DNA of 64,000 nt from Gammaproteobacteria bacterium (lineage in GTDB: Bacteria; Pseudomonadota; Gammaproteobacteria; Chromatiales; Chromatiaceae). Shown piece after piece: positions 1 to 8,239 of the stretch. Location: assembly GCA_009929855.1 (NCBI GenBank), contig RZZN01000006.1, forward strand, positions 1 to 64,000. The letters are read 5' to 3'. The translations under genes and the position numbers were made by a program. The first letter of the stretch is position 1; each line of letters opens with the position of its first letter. Below the pieces are notes generated by a model. It saw nothing but the letters and a program-made list of their open reading frames with translations, had not been told where the DNA came from and did not search any database.

Positions 1-328
1 CGTGTTGAGCAACGGAAATGGGCTAAAAGCCATGGTCGCAATTCGGTCAGCAGCACGGGGGGACGGCGATTTTTTAGGGTTTTCTTTCAGGCACTATTTT
101 AGTTTCAGAGGGTGCCGATAGGGCCGAGCGGAAATGGCTAGGGGCAGCGCCGCAATATTTCTTGCGGCATCCTTCCTGAGGGGGGGGGAGTGGTCGGTTG
201 GAGTCGCTGCGCTGGCGGCACAGCCTGTCATTCGATGGGGTCTGAATGAAACCGGGGCACCTGGCCCCGGCGAGCGCGGGGGCTCACCGCCCCCGCTGTA
301 CTGGGATGCAAAATCCCGATCAGTGATA
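1..328. other. Intergenic stretch downstream of actP
   Basis: I see no convincing gene here. The open frames lack a plausible ribosome binding site and run antisense into actP. The first 130 bases are comparatively AT-rich, with several T runs. The half next to actP holds two strong GC hairpins, listed separately. What lies upstream of position 1 is not visible. Confidence 0.6.
252..296 (-). terminator. Double GC hairpin after actP
   Basis: There are two perfect 7-bp stems: 252-258 with 264-270 (5-base loop), and 276-282 with 290-296 (7-base loop). Read on the minus strand they follow the actP stop at 329. The second hairpin is followed by a short T-containing tail rather than a full T run. 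They are probably the end of the actP transcript, but termination strength is uncertain. Confidence 0.45.
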
Positions 329-2059
329 TCAGTGACCGGATGCTCCTTCGGCACCGATACCCGTCTCACAACGGACCATCTGAGCATCATAGGCGGCGCG
401 GTCGATCCGCGCACGCTCAGAGCGATCAAGCATCGAGACGAGCCAGATCGTCACGAAGGCGATCGGGATCGAGACGATGGCCGGATTGTCGAGACCGATC
501 AAGCCGACCGCGACCTCCTTGCCATCGATGATCGCAGTATTGCCCAGGACATCACCCCAGACCGCCTTCGACATGATCGTCAGGCCGACCGCGCTGATCA
601 GTCCGGCGAAGCCGCCAAACAGGGCACCACGGGTCGTCATACCGCCCCAGAAGATAGAGGCGACCAACACCGGGAAGTTGGCGCTCGCCGCGATGGCGAA
701 GGCCAGTCCCACCATGAAGGCGACATTCTGACTCTCGAAGGCGATGCCCAGACCGATGGCCACCAGTCCCAACCCGAAGGTCGCGATCCGCGACACCCGG
801 ATCTCGGTCGTCTCATTGCTGCGACCACGCGCGATGACGCTCGCATAGAGGTCATGCGAAATCGCCGACGCGCCAGCCAAGGTCAGACCCGCGACCACCG
901 CGAGGATGGTGGCGAAGGCGACGGCCGAGATGAAGCCGAGGAAGAGGTCTCCACCGACCGCCTCGGCGAGACGGATGGCCACCATGTTGGTGCCACCATT
1001 GATCCCCGAGACGAGCTGATCCTTGATCACGGTGCCATCGGCAGCGAGCGCCTCGGGCTTGAAGAACTCGGGATTCTGGGCCAGCAGCACGATCCCAGCG
1101 AAGCCGATGATGAAGGTCAAGATGTAGAAATAACCGATGAAGCCGGTCGCATAGAAGACCGATTTACGCGCCTCCTTGGCATCTGGCACGGTGAAGAATC
1201 GCATCAGGATGTGCGGTAGACCAGCGGTGCCGAACATCAGGGCCAGACCCAGCGAGATGGCATTGATGGGATCCTTGACCAACGATCCTGGGGCCATGAT
1301 GGCCTCGGCCTTGGGATGCACCTCGACCGCCTGGCGGAACATCTCCTCGGGCGAGAAGCCGAAGGTCGACAGCGCCGCGCCAGCCATGAAGGTGGCACCG
1401 GCGAGCAGCAGCACGGCCTTGATGATCTGCACCCAAGTCGTGGCGGTCATGCCACCGAAGATGACATAGACCATCATGAGCACACCGACCGCAACCACGG
1501 CTATCCAGTATTCCAGACCGAAGAGCAGCTGGATGAGCTTGCCCGCGCCGACCATCTGCGCGATGAGATAGAAGGCCACCACCACCAGCGACGAGATGGC
1601 CGCCATGGTGCGGATCTCGGTCTGACCGAAGCGGTAGGAGCTGACGTCCGCGAAGGTGAACTTGCCGAGGTTGCGGATCTGCTCGGCGATCAGGAACATG
1701 ATCACCGGCCAGCCGACCAGGAAGCCGATGGAATAGATGAGTCCGTCATACCCCGAGGCGAAGACCAGACCCGAGATTCCCAGGAAGGAGGCCGCCGACA
1801 TATAGTCACCGGCGATGGCCAGGCCGTTCTGGAAGCCGCTGATTCCACCACCCGCGGTGTAGAAATCCTTCGCGGTCCGAGTGCGCTTCGCGGCCCAGTA
1901 GGTGATGCCGAGTGTCCCCGCCACGAAGATGAGGAACATGATGATGGCAGTCCAGTTCGTCGACTGCCGATCGACCGCGCCCGAGACCGCAGGTCCAGCG
2001 ATCAGGGCGAAGGGAACCAGCAAGGCGAGCAGGATGCCCCATGGTGCGTAGCGCTTCAT
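329..2059 (-). CDS. actP: Cation/acetate symporter ActP-like (SSS family)
   Basis: This is a 576-residue inner-membrane protein of the sodium:solute symporter family, predicted to import acetate or related short-chain monocarboxylates with a cation. The start is MKRYAPWG followed by a hydrophobic segment, then the family's unwound-helix region ([10 protein letters not shown]) and about a dozen further hydrophobic helices. Length and order match ActP. The ATG overlaps the stop codon of the upstream DUF485 gene (ATGA), so the two are translationally coupled, the usual yjcH-actP arrangement. No acetyl-CoA synthetase gene is visible in the window. Substrate is inferred from family resemblance; a pyruvate or propionate transporter of the same subfamily cannot be excluded. 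Confidence 0.88.
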   Translation of the reverse strand: MKRYAPWGILLALLVPFALIAGPAVSGAVDRQSTNWTAIIMFLIFVAGTLGITYWAAKRTRTAKDFYTAGGGISGFQNGLAIAGDYMSAASFLGISGLVFASGYDGLIYSIGFLVGWPVIMFLIAEQIRNLGKFTFADVSSYRFGQTEIRTMAAISSLVVVAFYLIAQMVGAGKLIQLLFGLEYWIAVVAVGVLMMVYVIFGGMTATTWVQIIKAVLLLAGATFMAGAALSTFGFSPEEMFRQAVEVHPKAEAIMAPGSLVKDPINAISLGLALMFGTAGLPHILMRFFTVPDAKEARKSVFYATGFIGYFYILTFIIGFAGIVLLAQNPEFFKPEALAADGTVIKDQLVSGINGGTNMVAIRLAEAVGGDLFLGFISAVAFATILAVVAGLTLAGASAISHDLYASVIARGRSNETTEIRVSRIATFGLGLVAIGLGIAFESQNVAFMVGLAFAIAASANFPVLVASIFWGGMTTRGALFGGFAGLISAVGLTIMSKAVWGDVLGNTAIIDGKEVAVGLIGLDNPAIVSIPIAFVTIWLVSMLDRSERARIDRAAYDAQMVRCETGIGAEGASGH

Positions 2060-2364
2060 TGCAGATCCTCGCGAATGGCCCGAGTGAGTGCGTCGAACTT
2101 CGAATTCGCCCGAGCGACGTAGATCCCTGTCAGGACGAAGGCGCTGAGGATGATCAGGACACCGATCGGCATACCGACCGTCGTGACGGCCCCTTCGGCA
2201 ATCGGTTTACCCAAGATCTGGGGAGCGAAGGCGATCACCAGAATGAAGCCGTAATAGATCGCGAGAATAAGAACGGTCAGATTCCAGGCGAAACATTTGC
2301 GTGTACAAACAAGCTCCTGGTACCGCGGATGCGCCTTGATGGCGTCGACGGAATGTTTTTGCAT
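2056..2364 (-). CDS. DUF485 membrane protein, ActP partner
   Basis: A 102-residue protein with two hydrophobic segments (about residues 28-50 and 65-88) and a charged amphipathic N-terminus, the pattern of the DUF485/YjcH family that accompanies acetate symporters. I chose the ATG at 2364 because AGGTGA lies six bases upstream; the longer open frame has no such site. Its last bases overlap the actP start by four bases. The DUF485 role is unknown; it is presumed an accessory subunit of the transporter. Confidence 0.85.
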   Translation of the reverse strand: MQKHSVDAIKAHPRYQELVCTRKCFAWNLTVLILAIYYGFILVIAFAPQILGKPIAEGAVTTVGMPIGVLIILSAFVLTGIYVARANSKFDALTRAIREDLQ

Positions 2365-2836
2365 TATGTCACCTAAGGGAGGCTTCGAAGACCAAGTGTG
2401 GCGCGCGCGAAAGCGATCCACGACACTCGGCGCCTGTTGGCCGACAGACGCGCCACAGAGCACGATGGCCGGCCAGTCCTCGCCCGCGAGACGAGCTGCC
2501 TACGCTCGATCGAGTGCACGCAGACGCCAGCGGGCTAACGATTTTCCTCCCTTATGATCAGCGGGGTCAATCACCCACCAATTCTTTGCATCTATTCTCA
2601 GCATTGAGGATCCCGCGTCGCGGCCGAGATCGCAATCCTGGGCGGAGCGTTCACCACGCGCATCCCACTGACCCTTTCGGAATTCGCGGGCCAAGTGCTT
2701 CAAGCCGGGACATGCGGTGACACTGTAGAGTCACGCACGCGACATCGGAGACGACGGCACGGCCGAACCCTCATCGGAGATCCGCGCGGCCCACGGCGAT
2801 CAGCGCGATGCCCTGGGCCGCCACGAAGGAGCCCGC
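2365..2836. other. 472-bp intergenic region between DUF485 and soxB 3' end
   Basis: I see no supported gene. Both flanking genes are on the minus strand, so this stretch holds the 3' untranslated region of soxB and the promoter of the DUF485-actP operon. A minus-strand TTGACC lies at 2565-2570, but no convincing -10 box is spaced from it. A short gtgac/gtcac inverted repeat lies at 2717-2734. Confidence 0.55.
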
Positions 2837-4618
2837 CTAGAGGACTCCCGAATACTCGGCGAGCCCAGGATTGCCTTTGACGTTCTTGAGCTTCGGCGTG
2901 TTGAGCTTGGCGATCCTCACCGTCTTGACGTCGCGCAGATAGGTTGCGACCGTCTCCCAGATCGGCTCGCCTGGTGATTGGCTCCCAACGGTCGCCCAGC
3001 CGGCAACCACATAGGACTTCTGCGGCTCGATCGGAGTGCCATCGTCGAGGGCCATGTCGAGGATCCGCTCACCCATGGGCGCGGTCGGATCACACACATA
3101 GTCAAGACCACCGACCCGCACCATGTCTCCACCCTGCTGCACATAGGGATCCGGGTTGAAGAGATTGTCGCAGACATCCTCGAGGATCAGCTTGAGCTCG
3201 GCGCCGGTCATCTCGCGGCGGTAGGTCTCTGGATAGGTGATGCAGGTCTGATCCATGACATGATCCAGGGTGATCTTCTGCCCTGGAAGCACGGTCGTGC
3301 CCCATCGAAAACCAGGCGAGAGACTGATCTGGGCATCCTTGACCTTGCGCAGCGCGTCGCAGATGACCTGATCGAATGTGCCGTTGAAATTGCCGCGGCG
3401 GAACAAGGTCTCCTCCGCGACCGCCAACTCCTCCTCCAGGGTCTCGCGATAAGGGGCGCGCACACCATTGATGTAATCGGTCATCTCCGGGTCGGGTGCG
3501 ATCAGGTTGGAGAACACCGGAAGCAGACGGTAGCGGTAATCCCGGAGGCGTCCATCGCGCACATCCAGATCCATGACGCCTAGGAACTTGCCATTCGAGC
3601 CGGCATTGGTGACCAGGGTCTGACCGCCCGCGTTCGCGACGATCGACGGGGCCGGCATGCCATCGTGTGTGTGCCCCCCGAAGATGACGTCGATCCCAGT
3701 GACACGCGAGGCCATCTTGAGGTCCACGTCCATGCCGTTGTGCGAGATGACGACCACGAGATCCGGACGCTCGGTCGCGCGGACCTGGTCGACCATCTCC
3801 TGCATCCGCCCATCCTCGATCCCGAAGCTCCAGTCCGGGATGAAGCGCTGCGGATTGGCGATCGGGGTGTAGGGAAAGGCTTGACCGATCACCGCGACCT
3901 TGACCCCACCGACCTCCTTGACCACGTAGGGCTTGAAGGCGAGACCCGCGTCCTCATCGAAACCGGCGAAATCGGCGAAGCGATAATCGAACAGGGCCTC
4001 CTCACGGACCTTGACGTTCTGCGCGACGAAATCGCCCTTGAATTCGCCGATGTTCTTGATGACCTCCTCATCCAGGTAGGTGAACTCCCAATGACCGGTC
4101 ATGACATCGACGCCGAGTCGGTTGCAAGCGCCGACCATATCCATGCCACGTGTCCAGTAGGCCGTTGCCGAGCCCTGCCAGGTATCCCCCCCGTCGAGGA
4201 GCAAGCTATTGCCCGCGCCGCGCTCGGCGCGAAGGCGATCGACCAGTGTCTTGAGATGCGCGAAGCCACCGACTGCTCCGAACTGCTCGGCACCGCGATC
4301 GAAATCCAAGAAGGTGAAGGCATGGGCCTCGATGCCCCCCGGTGCGACCCCAAAGTGCTTCAAAAAGGCCTCGCCCACCACATGCGGTGCCTGGCCGAAC
4401 GCCGGACCGATGCCGATGTTGACATTGGGCTCGCGAAAATAGATCGGGCGCAGTTGGGCGTGGGTGTCGGTGATGTGCAACAGTGTGAGGTTGCCGAACT
4501 TGGGAACCTCATAGAGATCGGCTGGCAATCGCTTGGCGGCAAAGGCCGACTGGGGCAACATCCCAGCGGCACCAGCCAGGCCCATGAGGCGAATGAATTC
4601 ACGTCTTGAAAGAGACAT
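2837..4618 (-). CDS. soxB: SoxB, dimanganese thiosulfohydrolase of the Sox system
   Basis: A 593-residue periplasmic enzyme that hydrolyses the sulfone sulfate from SoxY-bound intermediates. The start at 4618 gives a twin-arginine signal (SRREFIRLMG), consistent with export of a folded metalloenzyme, and has GGAGG upstream. The metallophosphoesterase motifs are present: ITDTHAQ, DGGDTWQG, SHNGMD and GGHTHDG. The usual GNHE motif reads GHWEFTY, the diagnostic SoxB variant. A 5'-nucleotidase-type C-terminal domain follows. It is transcribed divergently from soxXAKL across a 332-bp gap, as in Allochromatium vinosum. An upstream in-frame extension exists but would bury the signal peptide. Confidence 0.97.
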   Translation of the reverse strand: MSLSRREFIRLMGLAGAAGMLPQSAFAAKRLPADLYEVPKFGNLTLLHITDTHAQLRPIYFREPNVNIGIGPAFGQAPHVVGEAFLKHFGVAPGGIEAHAFTFLDFDRGAEQFGAVGGFAHLKTLVDRLRAERGAGNSLLLDGGDTWQGSATAYWTRGMDMVGACNRLGVDVMTGHWEFTYLDEEVIKNIGEFKGDFVAQNVKVREEALFDYRFADFAGFDEDAGLAFKPYVVKEVGGVKVAVIGQAFPYTPIANPQRFIPDWSFGIEDGRMQEMVDQVRATERPDLVVVISHNGMDVDLKMASRVTGIDVIFGGHTHDGMPAPSIVANAGGQTLVTNAGSNGKFLGVMDLDVRDGRLRDYRYRLLPVFSNLIAPDPEMTDYINGVRAPYRETLEEELAVAEETLFRRGNFNGTFDQVICDALRKVKDAQISLSPGFRWGTTVLPGQKITLDHVMDQTCITYPETYRREMTGAELKLILEDVCDNLFNPDPYVQQGGDMVRVGGLDYVCDPTAPMGERILDMALDDGTPIEPQKSYVVAGWATVGSQSPGEPIWETVATYLRDVKTVRIAKLNTPKLKNVKGNPGLAEYSGVL

Positions 4619-4950
4619 CGGTTGAGTGATCCTCCAGAATTCGTGATGATCGATCGAGCGCGCCGGAGGGATGGTTCCGGTGGCGCCCGCTAGTATGCCC
4701 GCTCGGACGCCGTGGGCGCCAACCGCCATCACGCGCGGCGGCACAGAGAACAGCATCCGATTGACATGATAGGTTTTTAGCTCCATCTTTGCGCCGTTCC
4801 CACGTACGGCCATGGCCACCGAGCCGAGTCGACATGGCACGACGCCGGGTCGCTACTGGTCCCGAGCACGAGATGACCGGGAATCGGAAGAGATCAGAAA
4901 ACATTCATCATAACAATCGTTTAGATAAAGACCTCAGGAGGCTAACGTCC
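4619..4950. promoter_or_regulatory. Divergent soxB / soxXAKL control region
   Basis: These 332 bp between opposite starts must contain both promoters. On the plus strand a perfect TTGACA lies at 4761-4766, with CATCTT 17 bp downstream at 4784-4789, a modest -10. An AT-rich patch at about 4898-4930 precedes the soxX ribosome binding site. No known operator could be recognised by eye; sulfide/thiosulfate induction is expected from relatives but is not shown by sequence. Confidence 0.6.
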
Positions 4951-5331
4951 ATGCAGTCCGCCCCTATGCACCGCTCGAGCGCGCTTGCGCTCCTGATCGG
5001 GCTGTCGGCCACCACCATGGTGACCACCGCCGCCGAGATGCCCGCCATGGACCTCAACGGCGACGCTGCCGCCGGCAAGGTGATCGCCAGTGATCGCGCC
5101 AAAGGCAACTGTCTCGCTTGTCACATGATCATCGGGGCGGAGAGCCCCGGGGCGATCGGCCCGGCCTTGATCGCCATGCAGACACGCTATCCCAGCAAGG
5201 ATGAGCTTGCCCGCCAGATCTGGGATGCGACCGCCAAGAACCCCGAGGTCGCGATGCCACCCTTCGGTCGGCACGAGATCCTGACCGAGAAGGAATTCGT
5301 CGACGTCGTTGAGTACATCTGGTCGCTCTGA
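4951..5331 (+). CDS. soxX: SoxX, monoheme cytochrome c subunit of SoxXA
   Basis: A 126-residue periplasmic c-type cytochrome that pairs with SoxA to oxidatively couple thiosulfate to the SoxY cysteine. It has a Sec signal peptide ending near TTAAE, one haem site (CLACH) and a conserved MPPFGRHEILT segment that supplies the distal methionine. The ATG at 4951 is set by CAGGAGG nine bases upstream; the longer open frame in this register is non-coding leader. The downstream soxA start is 22 bp from the stop, so the two are cotranscribed. Confidence 0.96.
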   Translation: MQSAPMHRSSALALLIGLSATTMVTTAAEMPAMDLNGDAAAGKVIASDRAKGNCLACHMIIGAESPGAIGPALIAMQTRYPSKDELARQIWDATAKNPEVAMPPFGRHEILTEKEFVDVVEYIWSL

Positions 5332-5353
5332 GCCCACGCGGAGGCCCATCATC

Positions 5354-6193
5354 ATGCAGACAAGCACATCCTCGCTCACCCTCCTCGGTCTCGCGTGCGC
5401 CCTGGCCGCACCGCTTGCCGTCGCTAGCCCGGAGGAGGACAAGGCGCTCTTCCAAAGCTATTTCCAAGAGCGCTTCCCCAAGGTCGAGCTCCAGGATTTC
5501 GGAAATGGCATGTATGCCATCGATTCAGTGGCCCGCGAAAACTGGGAGGCCATCGAGGAATTCCCCCCCTACGAGCCGGCAATCTCGGCGGGAGAGGAGA
5601 TGTGGCAGACGCCATTCGCCAACGGCAAGACCTATGCCGAGTGCTTCCCCAATGGCCCGGCGATCGCGGCTGACTATCCCCGGTGGGACAAGGCGCGCGG
5701 GATGGTCGTGACGCTGCCGCTGGCGATCAACGAGTGCCGCGAGGCCAATGGCGAGAAGCCATTCAACTACTCGAAGGGGCCGATCGCGGACATCACCGCC
5801 TATATCGCGTATGAATCAAGGGGCCAGGCGACGAATGTCGAGATCCCGTCCGACGATCCGCGCGCGCTCGAGGCCTACGAGAAGGGCAAGGAGTTCTATT
5901 TCGCACGGCGTGGTCAGTTCAATTTCTCGTGCAGTCACTGCCATTTCGGCAACTCGGGCTCCACCTTGCGCACCGAGGTCTTGAGTCCGGCGTTCGGCCA
6001 CACGACCCATTGGCCAGTCTATCGCTCCAAGTGGGGCGAGATGGGCACGTTGCACAGACGCTACAAGGGTTGTAACGAGCAGGTGCGCGCGAAGGGCTTC
6101 GAGCTCCAGGGCGAGGAATACCGCAACCTCGAATACTTCATGACCTACCTGAACAACGGTCTCGAGCTCAACGGTCCCGGCGCGCGGAAATAA
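5354..6193 (+). CDS. soxA: SoxA, cytochrome c subunit of SoxXA (monoheme type)
   Basis: A 279-residue periplasmic catalytic subunit of SoxXA. The Sec signal ends around AVASPEE. Only one CxxCH haem site is present (CSHCH). Where diheme SoxA proteins carry a second site, this one has isolated cysteines (YAECF and NECRE) that probably form a disulfide, so it is a monoheme SoxA. The C-terminal GCNEQVRAK segment holds the conserved cysteine that ligates the haem as a persulfide. The start at 5354 is preceded by GGAGG. The stop is about 75 bp before soxK. Confidence 0.96.
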   Translation: MQTSTSSLTLLGLACALAAPLAVASPEEDKALFQSYFQERFPKVELQDFGNGMYAIDSVARENWEAIEEFPPYEPAISAGEEMWQTPFANGKTYAECFPNGPAIAADYPRWDKARGMVVTLPLAINECREANGEKPFNYSKGPIADITAYIAYESRGQATNVEIPSDDPRALEAYEKGKEFYFARRGQFNFSCSHCHFGNSGSTLRTEVLSPAFGHTTHWPVYRSKWGEMGTLHRRYKGCNEQVRAKGFELQGEEYRNLEYFMTYLNNGLELNGPGARK

Positions 6194-6268
6194 CGCCGTC
6201 ACCCCAACCCATGGCGCGCGCCCATGCGGCGCGCCGCTCACCGAGTCCATCAGAGGAGCCTCTGACTC

Positions 6269-6814
6269 ATGTTGATCCGCAATCGAGCACACGCTCTGAT
6301 CGTCGGCCTACTGCTGACCATCCCAGCCACCAGTGCCTGGGCCACCCACCGCTCGGAGGCCGAACAGGCCATCAGCGATGCCAAGGCCGCGCACACTCAA
6401 GCCGTCTCCGCGGGTGTCGCCTCAACCGATTCCGCACAGTTGATCGAGGAGGCCGAGGCGCTCATGCCCTCGCGCCAGTACACCAAGGCGCGCGAGACCG
6501 CGCTGAAGGCGCTGAAGCAGGACCAGTTCGCCCTCGAGCAGAGCCAAGGAGGAGCCATCGACACGGCGGCAAGTGAGGCAGCCGCCACCGCGATCGCGGC
6601 CGCCGAGAGCGCGCGCAAGAAGGCCGCATCGGTCAATGGTGAATGGCGTGATACCGCGAAATTCATCAAGGAGGCCGAGGATCTCGCCAAGGCCGGCGAC
6701 TTCGCTGCCGCGGCCGCACTCGCCGAAAAGGCGCGTCGTCAGGGCGAGATGGGCTACGAGCAGGCCCTGCGCGAGCGCGGAGCCACCTTCCCCGAATACA
6801 TGACCAAGAAGTGA
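6269..6814 (+). CDS. soxK: SoxK, SoxXA-binding protein, with internal duplication
   Basis: A 181-residue, Ala/Glu/Lys-rich, probably all-helical periplasmic protein with a Sec signal (cleavage near SAWAT). Position between soxA and soxL and composition fit SoxK, the small subunit that binds SoxXA and raises its activity. The mature part is a tandem repeat: residues about 52-91 (SAQLIEEAEAL...) and about 125-164 (TAKFIKEAEDL...) match in pattern, each with a preceding Ala-rich helix. As I recall, described SoxK proteins are shorter, so a duplication within the gene is plausible. AGAGGAG precedes the ATG. Confidence 0.88.
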   Translation: MLIRNRAHALIVGLLLTIPATSAWATHRSEAEQAISDAKAAHTQAVSAGVASTDSAQLIEEAEALMPSRQYTKARETALKALKQDQFALEQSQGGAIDTAASEAAATAIAAAESARKKAASVNGEWRDTAKFIKEAEDLAKAGDFAAAAALAEKARRQGEMGYEQALRERGATFPEYMTKK

Positions 6815-6876
6815 TGAGCGCGCATCGCGCGACCCGCGCGACAGCTGCTTCACCGCCTCGTCCACGGAGATTCAAG

Positions 6877-7554
6877 ATGCTGAAACACCAGACCCTTCAT
6901 GCGATGATCGGGGTACTTGCCTGCCTTGCCCCAGCGACCTTCGCACTGGCCGCCGACAACCGGATCACGCCACTGCTGGAGACCGTCGAGGTCATTCACA
7001 ATGGACAGCCCGTCACCATTCAACGCGGACATGACCGCGACGCCACGCTCCCGGAGATGTTCCAAAAGACCGAGCGTGGCTGCCCACCCTTCTGCGTCCA
7101 ACCCATGATCGCGGTACCCGGTGTCGATACCATCGGCGAGATCGAGTTGTTGGATTATCTCAGCCGTATGGCCAAGGGCGACTCCCGCATCATGGTGATC
7201 GACTCGCGCACCCCTGAATGGGTCATGCGCGGCACCATCCCGGGTGCCGTGAACATCCCCTGGAACATGATCAGCCGCGTTGCTGGAGGGACCTTCGAGA
7301 CCCCCGCCGAGGCGGATTCGTTCGAGCAGATCGTCGCCGACGAGTTCGGTGGCAAGCACGACAAGGACGCCGACACCTGGGACTTCAGCGAGGCCAAGAC
7401 CCTGGTCCTCTTCTGCAACGGGATCTGGTGCGGACAATCGACCGACAACCTCAAGACACTGGTCAAGATCGGCTACCCGGTCCACAAGCTCAAGTGGTAT
7501 CGCGGTGGCATGCAGGACTGGGTGAGTGTGGGTCTGACCAGCGTCAAGCCCTGA
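6877..7554 (+). CDS. soxL: SoxL, periplasmic rhodanese-like sulfurtransferase
   Basis: A 225-residue exported protein with a single rhodanese domain. The Sec signal ends near FALAAD. The active-site loop CNGIWCGQ carries the catalytic cysteine, and the domain also shows the IDSRTPEW segment. It closes the soxXAKL operon, as in Allochromatium vinosum. A role in sulfane-sulfur transfer from SoxYZ has been proposed in relatives; the substrate cannot be read from sequence. The start at 6877 has CGGAGA upstream, 62 bp after soxK. Confidence 0.93.
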   Translation: MLKHQTLHAMIGVLACLAPATFALAADNRITPLLETVEVIHNGQPVTIQRGHDRDATLPEMFQKTERGCPPFCVQPMIAVPGVDTIGEIELLDYLSRMAKGDSRIMVIDSRTPEWVMRGTIPGAVNIPWNMISRVAGGTFETPAEADSFEQIVADEFGGKHDKDADTWDFSEAKTLVLFCNGIWCGQSTDNLKTLVKIGYPVHKLKWYRGGMQDWVSVGLTSVKP

Positions 7555-7593
7555 AGCGGCATACACGCTAAACCGGGTCGACCGCGATCCAGT

Positions 7594-7620
7594 CGCGAGT
7601 GTGGATCGCCCACACTCGCG
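7594..7620 (+). terminator. Perfect 11-bp hairpin after soxL
   Basis: Positions 7594-7604 and 7610-7620 form a perfect 11-bp stem with a 5-base loop, 40 bp after the soxL stop. No T run follows, so it may be a transcript-stabilising or Rho-assisted end rather than a classical intrinsic terminator. Confidence 0.5.
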
Positions 7621-7938
7621 GCGCGCGGTTGACGCCTCAGGACTGACCCTCTCGATCGCGCATCCTTCTGGATCCGTGGGACCAATGGGCTGGCGCGGGG
7701 CTGGACGCCCCGGGCCCGTTCACTCGGCGGTCGCGCTCGCCGAGCGGGCGCCCCAAGCGACCTCGCGTCATCCTCACTCATGTCGATGCGATTGAATGTC
7801 AGGACCGCGGCCATGGTCGAGGAAAGCGGTTCTCCGTCGTCGCGGTCGCGCTATAATGAGACTGCCTGCTGGGTGCGCGGTTGATTCGAGCCGATGCTTG
7901 TCATCGATCAGTGCGCCTCCCAGGGGACTGACACATGA
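7621..7938. other. Non-coding stretch before tRNA-Leu
   Basis: No gene is supported. A nested GC hairpin is formed by 7714-7718 with 7745-7749 and by 7723-7729 with 7738-7744. A perfect TATAAT at 7852-7857 lies 82 bp before the tRNA and is the likely tRNA promoter -10; no good -35 is visible. Confidence 0.5.
7852..7857 (+). promoter_or_regulatory. Probable -10 box of tRNA-Leu
   Basis: The hexamer is an exact TATAAT, 82 bp upstream of the tRNA. The expected -35 region near 7830 (TTCTCC) is poor. The call rests on the perfect hexamer in otherwise GC-rich DNA and on its position. Confidence 0.45.
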
Positions 7939-8023
7939 GCGCGGGTGGCGGAACTGGTAGACGCGCTGGATTTAGGTTCCAGTGGGGAAACCCGTGGGGG
8001 TTCGACTCCCCCCTCGCGCACCA
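7939..8023 (+). tRNA. tRNA-Leu (anticodon UAG)
   Basis: The 85-nt gene folds as a class II tRNA. The acceptor arm pairs GCGCGGG (7939-7945) with CUCGCGC (8013-8019), with one G-U pair. The anticodon stem CTGGA/TCCAG (7966-7970 / 7978-7982) encloses loop TTTAGGT with anticodon TAG at 7973-7975. A long variable arm and a TTCGACT T-loop follow, and CCA is encoded at 8021-8023. It reads CUN leucine codons. Confidence 0.97.
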
Positions 8024-8239
8024 ATCTCCTGACCATCGCCGAGGCGTGCGAGCGTCGAGTCGCGTGTCTCTGATCCAGCAGCCAACTCGGACCATCCTTC
8101 CCACGACCGTCGCCCGACGGCTCACACCCATCCATCAGGCAGGGCGGTGGCGCGCCGCGCTGCCGATCCATGGCGACGTCTTGCCGCGGCGCTGCCCCGC
8201 TCGGCGCATCCAGCGCTCGAACCACCTGATCAGCGGCGG

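Noticed and set aside
134..1219. A 361-codon plus-strand open frame
   Set aside because: It lies antisense to actP and runs through its terminator hairpins; no domain is visible.
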